Both the position numbers and the translations under genes were made by a program. A stretch of 64,000 bases of DNA from Chitinophagaceae bacterium. GTDB taxonomy: Bacteria; Bacteroidota; Bacteroidia; Chitinophagales; Chitinophagaceae. The notes under the pieces are model-generated. The model saw nothing but the letters and a program-made list of their open reading frames with translations. It ran no database searches and was not told where the DNA came from. Below, in pieces: positions 42,749 through 52,121 of this stretch (position 1 is the first letter of the stretch; each line of letters opens with the position of its first letter). The stretch covers positions 1,364,001-1,428,000 of the forward strand of contig JADJOC010000009.1 of NCBI GenBank assembly GCA_016713965.1. Direction: 5' to 3'.

Positions 42749-43432
42749 TTAATTAGTTAACCCTCTACTATTTTTCATCGATATAACACTATTGCCAATA
42801 TCAAATAATTTTTTTGCTGATACATATTTGTTTAAAGAAATAGTATCAGTATATAGTTTATTAATGCAACGATACCTATTTTCTAATTTAGCTTCTAAGA
42901 CCCAACAAGTAAAATCTTTATAATTGTCAAAATCCTCATAAGTAGAAACTTTCCAAAAATTATTCTCTGTAAATGATGTTGTAATATCTTGCCATTTTTC
43001 ATTGTTTAATACTAAAGTAGTATCTAATTTAGTTACATAGGTATAGCTCTCACTATCATCATAGTATTTTTTTCCTAACTCTTTAATATTTATATATACA
43101 TCCTTCCTTATTTTATTCATTCTTACCACTATAGGATTATCAAAGGGGCGCATCCATAAAAATCTAATAACTTCGTATTGTCCTGTATAATTATAAAGGA
43201 TGGGTTCATGAAGATTGAAAAGAACTTCGGAATACATAGCTTTCAAGAAAGAATCACTACGGCTATTATCTAGCACAAAAGAGAAAGAGTCTAATGGATA
43301 ATATAAAGAACTTGTGTCTTTTGGTATAATAAAGTCTGGTTTTTCAACAAATTGAGGACTTTTATTTTTTTTTTGATTATCACAACCAAAAATTACTATG
43401 GTGAGAAAAAGTATTTTAAAAAATGATTTCAC
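42749..43432 (-). CDS. Lipoprotein, candidate immunity partner of displaced Rhs tip
   Basis: 227 aa. The signal ends in the lipobox TIVIFGC with Cys17. The mature protein is acidic/aromatic with FLWMRPFDNPIVVRMNKIRK, with no enzymatic motif. Last gene of the cassette, 21 bases after the 192-aa lipoprotein gene. In polymorphic toxin loci genes directly downstream of a toxin tip usually encode immunity. A lipoprotein would protect from outside the cytoplasm. Role inferred by position. Confidence 0.5.
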   Translation of the reverse strand: MKSFFKILFLTIVIFGCDNQKKNKSPQFVEKPDFIIPKDTSSLYYPLDSFSFVLDNSRSDSFLKAMYSEVLFNLHEPILYNYTGQYEVIRFLWMRPFDNPIVVRMNKIRKDVYINIKELGKKYYDDSESYTYVTKLDTTLVLNNEKWQDITTSFTENNFWKVSTYEDFDNYKDFTCWVLEAKLENRYRCINKLYTDTISLNKYVSAKKLFDIGNSVISMKNSRGLTN

Positions 43433-43453
43433 GATTACTAAGTTTTATTAATA

Positions 43454-44032
43454 TCAACGATAATCATTTGGATCAAATGATGGAATGCTATCATCAGGAG
43501 GCAGTGCATCTTGGTTCATCTCCGGACAAAATGCCCCTCCTGCGACTCTTAGCATGTGAATAGAATCTTCGAAAATTTTGAATTTAATAATTAGTTCCAT
43601 TTCACCGGTGGTTCTATTTTTATCTGAGTAAGATAACTTCTTGGAATATTGCTGATCAGTAATTATATAATCTTCAGTTCCAGTGATAATAAAGAACTTT
43701 TGATCATTTTTGATAAAATAAAATAAAGGATTTCTTTTATTAAGGTAGTTGTTTTGATATTTTTCTTCATAAGGTATTGATCTAAATGTAATGAAGATTT
43801 GCCAATCATAAACTTTATCAATGAATACTTCATTAATACAATCTTTACATTTTGAAGTGTCTAAAAAGACACCTGCCAGACTATCTAATAATTTTGAAGG
43901 TTTGTAGTAAGAAGAAGTAGATACAAATTCATTTTGGTTAGATTGATTGTTCTTATTATTCTCTTTACAAGAAAAAATTGCAAAGAGAAAAATAACGAAT
44001 ATTATGTAGAAATTTATTAATGTTTTTTTCAT
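43454..44032 (-). CDS. Lipoprotein downstream of displaced Rhs tip
   Basis: 192 aa, with a signal and lipobox FAIFSC (Cys22) followed by an Asn/Gln/Ser-rich linker. The mature part has CKDC near residue 60, a beta-rich centre and GGAFCPEMNQDALPPDDSIP near the C-terminus. It starts 18 bases after the displaced Rhs tip, the classical position of an immunity gene. Function not otherwise recognisable. Confidence 0.55.
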   Translation of the reverse strand: MKKTLINFYIIFVIFLFAIFSCKENNKNNQSNQNEFVSTSSYYKPSKLLDSLAGVFLDTSKCKDCINEVFIDKVYDWQIFITFRSIPYEEKYQNNYLNKRNPLFYFIKNDQKFFIITGTEDYIITDQQYSKKLSYSDKNRTTGEMELIIKFKIFEDSIHMLRVAGGAFCPEMNQDALPPDDSIPSFDPNDYR

Positions 44033-44049
44033 AACGATGATTGCTTTTT

Positions 44050-45431
44050 TTATTTAGCTATATTTTTCATATACCATTGCAAATATTCTCTGAGAGCAAA
44101 GTTTTTCATAATCGCAGTATTAGTAACCCTTGGTATCCCACCTCGATCAAATGCAATTTCTTTTGTCTCAGCTACGCCATTTACATATTTCCCATACATT
44201 CCATAAACATATCCATTTTTAGCCATTGTTAAAAAAGGTTTGTTAGGCGTTTTTGATGAAAAATAAGCTTGATCAGCACCATTAGGAGCATTGTAATAAT
44301 ATGGATCAGGGTTTAAATGAGTATGAATAGTAGCTATAGTAGATAAGGTAGTTTTACTTACAGGATCATAAATATTACCATCTTTCCAGCTATATCCATA
44401 GTTTTCAGGAGTACTTTCTGAAGAAGTATTTTTGTAACTTGGTAGAACCAAAACGGAGTTTTTTAAAATAACACCAAATTCTTCTCTATAATTGTTTGAA
44501 ATAGATTGCAAAAACATCCAGCTATATGCTTGGTTTTGGTTTGCAAATAGTATACTTCCGTCCTTTCTTACTAAGCCATTATTTGTTAATGAATTATTAT
44601 AGCTTGCATACATTGCATATGAATTACCTACAGCATTCGCAACTATACCTGCTCCTTGGATTATATTTGATCCTGCCTTGCTCAAAGCATTACCAATATT
44701 TCCAAAATTAATCGGCGGTATAAACGTGGCTCCAAAGCCTGCACCTGCCCCAATTGCAGCACCCTTCCACCCTTTACCTCCTGTAAGCTTATCCACTCCA
44801 TAACCAATCAATGCACCTGCACCTGCTGATAATAACCTATCGCCTAAAACACTTCCTGTAATATCTCCTAATGTACCAAAATCTAAGCTAAAACCTCCAT
44901 CAGGATCTACTAAATTTGCAGGGTTGTTACCCATTGCCAAATATGGACTGGCATATTGTTCATAAGGATCAGCACTATTCCACCTTCCAATTTGTGCATT
45001 GTACATTCTTAAATCAAATTCATTCCAGCCTGTTTCAGTATCTTCTTCGCTATAATCTCCCTGGTAACCTTTTTTATTTTCCAGCTTACCAAAAGCTTTG
45101 CCGCTAATGCTTTTTATTTTAAGCCCATAAGGATAATATGTATTTTCCTCAACCAGCCTGCTACGTTCATGTACAATATCCAGGTTATCAAAATACACAT
45201 TGATATTGCTGCTGTTACTAAGGTATATAAACGCATAACCATTTTTAGGGGCTTTAACATTGCTTACCTGTATGTGCTTACCATTGCCTGGTTGTGCTAC
45301 TGCTGCGCTATAGCTGCCTAATCCAGTTACTGCATCGTAAGGTACAAATTTAAAGTTCTCATCAAAGAATATATAGTTCAAATAAGCCCTTGGCGTGGTA
45401 ACTGTATTATTATTTTGTGTTTGTAAAAACT
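44050..45431 (-). pseudogene. Displaced (orphan) Rhs C-terminal cassette, JAMM-like tip
   Basis: From about 45431 to 44897 the translated sequence is over 95% the same as the end of the Rhs core in the large gene (47745-48283), through QIGRWNS ... DPDGG, and then diverges. The new tip of about 280 aa has a glycine/alanine-rich helix and TIATIHTHLNP followed 11 residues later by NGAD, a JAMM/DUF4329-like metal site (HxH-x-[S/N]xxD). There is no proper start codon, only TTG at 45381, so it is a silent alternative tip awaiting recombination or a decayed copy. Confidence 0.7.
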
Positions 45432-45498
45432 GCCCTATTGGTATTTTTTCTTTGGGACAAGCATTTGTACTGCTATCATCATTGTTGTGTCACTCACT

Positions 45499-45523
45499 TG
45501 TACCACATACCTTTATTGAGCAA
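45499..45523 (+). repeat. 25-bp direct repeat, right copy
   Basis: TGTACCA then CATACCTTTATTGAGCAA. It is the partner of the repeat at 42694 and lies 70 bases upstream of the point where Rhs homology of the displaced cassette begins. It probably marks the boundary of a duplicated or inserted cassette. Confidence 0.65.
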
Positions 45524-45576
45524 TTGATGCAGTTAGTTTCCATATTTCAAATAACTTTTTTACAGGTAATATTTCT

Positions 45577-46139
45577 TTACCTATACTCTTTTAAACTATC
45601 TAACATTGTCTGAATTTTTGCATCCCATCTTTCCTGACCATCATAATAAAGCGAATGGCTGGTTTGCTCATCGTATTCTATTTGCATAATGTTCATATCC
45701 TTGTAAAAAATCCTGTAAATAGAATCTATAATTTTTGTAGTAGCATATTTTTTCTCTTTTCTAAAATTTGTTAATTCTCGCCTAAGTAATCTTGCGTGAA
45801 TTTCTCCTATGTCAAAATGTTTTTGTTCATGATTCAAGCCGTATTCATCTGCATTATCTTTAGTCCATGCTTCATTTTAAAAAATAAACAGCAAGCATTA
45901 AACTTAGCTAGAAAATCGTTTTTTAAATTATAATTAAGTTTAAGGGTGATAGCCGATTCAGCAGCGTATTTAGAATCGGTTTTTATCTTACCAATAAAAT
46001 CTTTCCATGTTAACTTATTTTTTTCACTCCATACAATGATGTTTTCATCGCTTTTACACTTTTCAATCTTATCCTTACTACAGCTTTTAAAATTTGCAGA
46101 AGTTGTAGTTACAGTTAATAATAATATTAAAAACTTCAT
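45577..46139 (-). CDS. Secreted HExxH protein (DUF922-like), copy 2, one base missing
   Basis: Two frames (46139-45834 and 45837-45577) join into one 187-aa protein when one base is added to the short T-run at 45875-45878 (A-run on the coding strand). It is about 60% the same as the intact copy just upstream, with the same signal, CCLFFK, LNHEQKHFDIGEIHAR and C-terminal WDAKIQTMLDSLKEYR. HEQKH is an HExxH-type metal-binding motif as in DUF922-like secreted proteins. Duplicate genes at an immunity position suggest amplification by selection. Confidence 0.6.
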
Positions 46140-46170
46140 AACAGAATTACTGGAAAAGTAAAAAATCTAT

Positions 46171-46731
46171 TTATTTATATTCTTTTAAACTATCTAACAT
46201 TACCTGAATTTTTGCATCCCACTTTTCCTGACCATCATAATAAAGTGAATGGCTAGTTTGCTCATCATACTCAGTTTGCATGTCCTTTAATTTTATATAT
46301 GCATTATTAACTATAGAGTCTATAATTTTATAATTAATGTATTCTATTCTTTTATTAATGCTTGCTAATTCTTTTCTGAGTATTCTTGCTTGAATTTCCC
46401 CAATGTCAAAATGCTTTTGTTCATGGCTTAACCCGTATTCTCTATTATCTGTAGTCCAAGATTCATTTTTAAAAAAAAGGCAACAAACAGTAAATCCTTT
46501 CAAATAACCATCTTTTAATTTATAATGTAATTGCAATCTTACAGATGAAATAGCTCCATATTTGGAATCTCTTTCTGCTATTCCCTGGAAATCTTCCCAT
46601 TTCAATTTTTTTTTTGCATCCCATATTATTGCATTCTCATCAGTATTACATTTTTCAATCTTATTCTTACTACAGCTTTTAAAGTTTGTAGAAGCAGTAG
46701 TTACAGCCAATAATAATATTAAAATTTTCAT
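46171..46731 (-). CDS. Secreted HExxH protein (DUF922-like), copy 1
   Basis: 186 aa. N-terminal signal MKILILLLAVTTASTNFKSC, then a beta-rich segment containing IIWDAKKKLKWEDFQG, and the motif LSHEQKHFDIGEIQAR with HExxH near residue 105. The arrangement fits DUF922-like predicted secreted zinc-dependent proteins. It starts 10 bases after the large Rhs gene, so it is either its immunity partner or a processing protease. Both remain open. Confidence 0.6.
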   Translation of the reverse strand: MKILILLLAVTTASTNFKSCSKNKIEKCNTDENAIIWDAKKKLKWEDFQGIAERDSKYGAISSVRLQLHYKLKDGYLKGFTVCCLFFKNESWTTDNREYGLSHEQKHFDIGEIQARILRKELASINKRIEYINYKIIDSIVNNAYIKLKDMQTEYDEQTSHSLYYDGQEKWDAKIQVMLDSLKEYK

Positions 46732-46741
46732 TTTTGTTCTT

Positions 46742-49700
46742 TTATTTCCATTTCCAAGTTACAATAGTTCTTTGTATGTTTCCTCTAAATCTATACCTGC
46801 AGGAACCAGGGTCTGCATAATTATAAGCAGCACTAATATTAGCGCCTAATCGCCTGGAAAGCATCTTGGCCATACCACTGGTTTGTGAACTATAATTTTG
46901 TGCAAGGGTATTACCTACACTATTTATTGCCCTTTGCTGCAAACCATTGCGCCAGCTTCCATCCACTCTTCTTCCTGTAACAGGGTTGAAATTCTCATAT
47001 GCACCGCCAGTATTTGGGATAAAACTGCTGCCATCAACATTACCTCTCAAATCTGCTGTTTGGGTTAATGTGCCACTGGAAATTTTATCTCCAGGCTGCA
47101 TTAATTTTCTCACCTGTCTTTCTAACATACCAACTGCCGCAAATTGTTCATCAGATACTGTTGGAGAAGAATAAGAAGCAGACATAGGAGAATCAGCACA
47201 AAAGCTAAATGGTATATTTTGAACTTTTGTTTTTTTAATTACTCTGCGGCTTGGTGCATTTGGTGAAAATCGCTTTGCCAAGGAAGGCATAGTTAATTCT
47301 CGGGTTACTTGTATTGTTGGTTCTATACCGCTTAAAATTCTTTTAATATTAGCTGTAGGTATTTGTGGCGTTGGATTCGTACTAACAACATCTATAGGAT
47401 TCCCAGTATTACCCCCTCCACCACTTCCCCAAATATTTGGCACATCCACCTGTGTTGTATATTGATTCAAACGGTTATTGTCTCCATTAAATCTTGTATC
47501 TACATAATCTTTATTTCCTCCAAAAACTCCTTCATAGAATGCTCTAAAGTGTGCACCAAAATTACCATACTGGTCGCTAAACTGAGCCATATTAACAGCA
47601 TAACCTACTCCAGCCCCTAAAGCAGTAGCTCCTACCGTTATGCCTGCTAATCCAGCACCACTAATACCATTATTCTTTGCAATTAAGTATGCTGCTGTTC
47701 CAAAGGTTGCTGCGCCAACGGCTGTTCCAATCCATCCTGTAAAACCTCCATCTGGATCTATATGGTTTGCAGGGTCGTTGCTCATTGCCAGATAAGGGCT
47801 GGCATATTGTTCATACGGATCAGTACTATTCCATCTTCCAATCTGTGCATTGTACATCCTTAAATCAAATTCATTCCAACCAGTTTCAGCATCTTCTTCG
47901 CTATAATCTCCCTGGTAACCCTTTTTATTCTCCAATTTTCCAAAAGCTTTGCCACTGATACTTTTTATTTTAAGCCCGTATGGATAATATGTATTTTCTT
48001 CAACAAGCCTGCCTCTTTCATGTACAATATCCAAATTATCAAAGTACACATTAATATTGCTGCTATTACTAAGGTATACAAATGCATAACCATTTTTAGG
48101 GGCTTTAACATTACTTACCTGTATATGCTTGCCATTGCCTGGCTGGGCTACTGCTGCACTATAGCTGCCTAATCCAGTCACTGCATCATAAGGTACAAAT
48201 TTAAAGTTCTCATCAAAGAATATATAGTTCAAATAAGCCCTTGGCGTGGTAACTGTATTATTATTTTGCGTTTGTAAAAACTGACCTAAAGGGCTGCCTA
48301 TATTATTTAAATTTGTACCGATAACAGTTGAAGAACCTTTGATAGCTGTACTGCTTTGTACACCATTTCCTATCAGGCTGGTTAATGCAGTGGTGATTTG
48401 CGATAAAATAGAATTATTACCATTATTTACGGGTTGATTGTAATAATAATCAACATTTAAGTGCAGCTTATCGCCAGCCATTACTTTAAGCATCATATTG
48501 GGGCCAACAGCGTTGGCAGCAGCAGTTAGCTTGGATACTTTTATTCCGCCTGCGCTTGCCCAGTCTTTTGCTATAGGGTCATCAGCCTTGGTAATCCTGG
48601 TAGCTACTACTTCATTACCAGGCAGGGGCATATTGTTTGCACCCGATTTTCCAAAAGTAGCTTCTTCATAAAATTTTACATTCGCATCTGCAATTTCCAT
48701 GGTAGCATTATGATGCTCCAAATGTGTTTCTTCTGATAATACAGTACGGACATTTTGCAGGTTATCTTTTACAAAAAATTCAAACACTGCTTTTTGTCCT
48801 CCAGGTAAATCAAAATTATTGCCCAATACTACCCGTGGCTGCACAACAGGAGTGAATACCCTTATCCTTCCTTCTTCATGATTAATATATTGCAGCTTAA
48901 TTTGATTAACAGCAATTTCTTCATACACAAAATCCCCATTGTACCAGGTGGTGGTTATTTGATTATTAAGCGTATTGGTTATCTTTTTGCCCAATGTGCT
49001 TCCTGTTGCATCATAAATAAATTCTGTAATGCTTTTTCCTTCAATGGTAATTTTTTGAGGCTTGTCCATAAAGTTATATTCAATTCCATTATTAGCCCCA
49101 ATCCTTATCTTTTTATTATTATCCCTTACCATATTGCCATTATGATCATATTTATAATCCAGGCCGCCTACATTATAAGTTTCGTCTTTAAAATCACCTG
49201 ATAAGCCGTTATTGCTTTGATTTAAGTTAGGGGTATTATCTACAATTCCCTCCAGTTTATTTGACCATTTTCCATCACTGATGGTTTGATAAGTATAAGT
49301 CAGTTTATCAATTAATATTGGCGTATTTACACCAGGAATAATTCCCTTCTGCTGCATGAATAAGAGGTTGCCATTTTCATCATACTGCACACCCAGCATA
49401 GAAAAATCAGCTGTGCTATTTGCCCATAATGCATCAGTAGGTTTTTCTTTTTGCATAAAATTGGCAGCCATCAACCTGCTGGCATTATCGTATACATAAT
49501 TATATTTACGTGGATTATTATCTCCCTGACCTTTCCAGATAATCCCTGTAAGGTTGCCATTGAATTGTGCGGCTGCAAATTTTGCATCTTTATTATCATA
49601 ACCTAAATACATTCCAAAATAATGATCCCATTGTGCCAAAGATGAATTGCTTAATGCATAATCCTTATTAATACCAGTCAGCAATCCATTTACATTATAA

Positions 49701-52078
49701 TCATATTGCAGGCTTTCGATACCAGCACCTGCATTAAAATCTGGAGATAGTTTTTTAATCTTTATCCGTCCCATTGGGTCGTAAGTATAGCTTACAATTT
49801 TTTTGTATGCCTGGGTATGATATTTTTTAGATAATGTGGTTACCTGTCCGATTTTATTGTATTCAAATTTTGATATAGTAGCAAAATCAATGAAGCTAGT
49901 ACCCGTAAAATTTTGCTTTTCACAAATGCTTAAGGTTTTGCCAGCATAATCGTACTGCATCGTTGCATAATCAGTGCCGCCCTTTATATTACCAGTAAGC
50001 CCTTGTAGCGGTCTGCCTTTTTCATCAAAATAAGCAGTAGTGGTTATAAACTGATCATTGGCGGGTAAATTGTCATCATACTTACTATCAATCACCCTTA
50101 CTTTTGATCCCGTAACCATGCCGTATACCCTAAGTGTTTTTTGGGTAGGTTGTACATACAAATTATTTGTAGGAGCAAAGCTAAAACTGGCATTAAAAGG
50201 TTTTACTCCTGTATAATTATAATTATCATAATGGCTGACAGTATTTATTATAAGATTCGTATAGTTTAGTCCCAAACCTGCTTTTCCTGCAACAGGGTTA
50301 TGGGCTATTATATTTTCATTCTGCCCTGTATAAAGTGTTAATTGGATATCATCGTTATTGAGTGTATTTGCATAATTCTGGTATTGGATCCTATCTACGG
50401 TATTGTTATTTAATAAACCTGAAACAATTTGCCTGTTCTCCTTATCGTACAAATAAAAGCTCCATTGCTTAATGGTACGTTTGCGCTGATTTTCATCCTG
50501 GCTTAATACCAGCCTGTCCCTTTTATCATATACCAAATGCACTTCACCAGCACCTGCTGAATGCTTAACGATTGTTCTTCCCCTTTCATCGTGATGATTG
50601 TAAAAACACAATTCATTATACACATCCAGGTTTGCAAATGCCCAGGCATGTTGTCTTAAATAGGTAACAGCTTTGGGAGTAATGGTAGAACGCAATTGAT
50701 CTAAATCATCATATACATAATAAGTACACAGCCAGCCATCATAGCTATTGTCAGCAACAACATCACTTAATTGTACTTTCTTTAAAATAATATTGCCTGA
50801 AAAATCTTTATACTCGTAAACTTTTTTGCCTTTATCATCTGTTAAAATACTTTTATATAATTTGCCTGTAGGATATACACCATTTATTGCTGGTATAGAA
50901 TTATCTAAAAAATCAATTTTCCATATCTTAATATCTTCTGCTACAGTATTAAATTCATACTGGTAACTATCACCCAAATAAGCCGCATTACCTCCCCATC
51001 CAGCACCTGGAGCTTTTGCATTTACTGGCATATTCAATGGTGAATTGTCAAATGTTATGGATGAATAAGTAGGCATATTAATTGCTTCTCCATAAGTACT
51101 GCTGACAAATGCCTGTTGTTCCGTTTTTGCATTTTCTTTATATTTTCCAACTGTACTCGTTGTAGGGTAGGGTATAAAAGATTTAGTACTTCTTCCTGCT
51201 GCGTCATATTCAACAAAGCTGGTCATATCTCCCCATACATTTGGTTGCAGTTCACTGGTTTCTTTACTTATAGTTTGTATTGGGCGTGATAATCCATCAT
51301 AATAAGTAGTAGTTTGAATCTTATCTCCTGTTGGCAAAACATCTGCTTGTGGCAGTCCCTTAACCCCTGGAATTAAAATATCATTTACTCTGACATAATT
51401 TTTATCTTCATCGAACGGGGATAGGTAAGTAATAAATAAACAGTTGGAATAAGCACTATCATTAGCACATTTGGCTTTTCTTCTAAAAGAGGTGTTGTCT
51501 GTGTAATTAAAAGGGTTTACAGGAAAATCTTTCCCATTGCCAAAAGCTTGCCATATATTATTTCCAATAGTATATTCCCAGGTATAAACATATGCTCCAT
51601 TACATGCGCCACCTGAAGCAGTTACAAAAGTGCTGATTACAGGTTTATTTTGATTATTAAAATAATTGATATTTGACGATATATTGCCACCTAAAAGCGG
51701 AGGTGTTCCTATAGTTACATTATATCCTCCAGACTGAACACTGTTCATATCATACACATCAAAACTACCATAAGGCCCAGCGCCCCATTGTATTGTTATA
51801 TCAAATTTCTGAACATACCCTGGGAAAGATTCATTGGGGGGAAGATCAGTGATATCGTAAGGCTGATCTTCATCTAAAGCTCCAATAGGGTCTATATTAA
51901 GAAAAACACCCCCTGCAATATGCCACGATACTGAAAAAGGATCGACAGGAATATCAAAAAGTACTGAATATTTTACAACCTGATTTGGATCTGCATAGTT
52001 TGGGCCATAAATATATACTTGCGAAAAAGAAAGCTGTGAAGCAAATATGGTTAAAATAATAAGAAATATTTTTTTCAT
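46742..52078 (-). CDS. Large DUF6443/Rhs repeat protein with variable C-terminal tip
   Basis: 1778 aa from ATG 52078, which starts a clean signal peptide (MKKIFLIILTIFASQLSFSQ); a longer reading upstream is rejected. Order: Ig/PKD-like N-terminus, DUF6443 region around residue 240 (VKGLPQADVLPTG ... YYDGLSRPIQT), and many YD repeats (YDPMGRIKIKK, YDNASRLMA). Then comes the Rhs core end (QIGRWNSTDPYEQYASPYLA ... DPDGG) and a unique tip of about 330 aa that I cannot assign. Rhs shells enclose a C-terminal toxin or effector. Export would be by the signal peptide, not a T6SS. Confidence 0.8.
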   Translation of the reverse strand: MKKIFLIILTIFASQLSFSQVYIYGPNYADPNQVVKYSVLFDIPVDPFSVSWHIAGGVFLNIDPIGALDEDQPYDITDLPPNESFPGYVQKFDITIQWGAGPYGSFDVYDMNSVQSGGYNVTIGTPPLLGGNISSNINYFNNQNKPVISTFVTASGGACNGAYVYTWEYTIGNNIWQAFGNGKDFPVNPFNYTDNTSFRRKAKCANDSAYSNCLFITYLSPFDEDKNYVRVNDILIPGVKGLPQADVLPTGDKIQTTTYYDGLSRPIQTISKETSELQPNVWGDMTSFVEYDAAGRSTKSFIPYPTTSTVGKYKENAKTEQQAFVSSTYGEAINMPTYSSITFDNSPLNMPVNAKAPGAGWGGNAAYLGDSYQYEFNTVAEDIKIWKIDFLDNSIPAINGVYPTGKLYKSILTDDKGKKVYEYKDFSGNIILKKVQLSDVVADNSYDGWLCTYYVYDDLDQLRSTITPKAVTYLRQHAWAFANLDVYNELCFYNHHDERGRTIVKHSAGAGEVHLVYDKRDRLVLSQDENQRKRTIKQWSFYLYDKENRQIVSGLLNNNTVDRIQYQNYANTLNNDDIQLTLYTGQNENIIAHNPVAGKAGLGLNYTNLIINTVSHYDNYNYTGVKPFNASFSFAPTNNLYVQPTQKTLRVYGMVTGSKVRVIDSKYDDNLPANDQFITTTAYFDEKGRPLQGLTGNIKGGTDYATMQYDYAGKTLSICEKQNFTGTSFIDFATISKFEYNKIGQVTTLSKKYHTQAYKKIVSYTYDPMGRIKIKKLSPDFNAGAGIESLQYDYNVNGLLTGINKDYALSNSSLAQWDHYFGMYLGYDNKDAKFAAAQFNGNLTGIIWKGQGDNNPRKYNYVYDNASRLMAANFMQKEKPTDALWANSTADFSMLGVQYDENGNLLFMQQKGIIPGVNTPILIDKLTYTYQTISDGKWSNKLEGIVDNTPNLNQSNNGLSGDFKDETYNVGGLDYKYDHNGNMVRDNNKKIRIGANNGIEYNFMDKPQKITIEGKSITEFIYDATGSTLGKKITNTLNNQITTTWYNGDFVYEEIAVNQIKLQYINHEEGRIRVFTPVVQPRVVLGNNFDLPGGQKAVFEFFVKDNLQNVRTVLSEETHLEHHNATMEIADANVKFYEEATFGKSGANNMPLPGNEVVATRITKADDPIAKDWASAGGIKVSKLTAAANAVGPNMMLKVMAGDKLHLNVDYYYNQPVNNGNNSILSQITTALTSLIGNGVQSSTAIKGSSTVIGTNLNNIGSPLGQFLQTQNNNTVTTPRAYLNYIFFDENFKFVPYDAVTGLGSYSAAVAQPGNGKHIQVSNVKAPKNGYAFVYLSNSSNINVYFDNLDIVHERGRLVEENTYYPYGLKIKSISGKAFGKLENKKGYQGDYSEEDAETGWNEFDLRMYNAQIGRWNSTDPYEQYASPYLAMSNDPANHIDPDGGFTGWIGTAVGAATFGTAAYLIAKNNGISGAGLAGITVGATALGAGVGYAVNMAQFSDQYGNFGAHFRAFYEGVFGGNKDYVDTRFNGDNNRLNQYTTQVDVPNIWGSGGGGNTGNPIDVVSTNPTPQIPTANIKRILSGIEPTIQVTRELTMPSLAKRFSPNAPSRRVIKKTKVQNIPFSFCADSPMSASYSSPTVSDEQFAAVGMLERQVRKLMQPGDKISSGTLTQTADLRGNVDGSSFIPNTGGAYENFNPVTGRRVDGSWRNGLQQRAINSVGNTLAQNYSSQTSGMAKMLSRRLGANISAAYNYADPGSCRYRFRGNIQRTIVTWKWK

Positions 52079-52121
52079 AAATAGTATAATTATCTTGTCA
52101 TATACTTTAAAGGATAAATTA

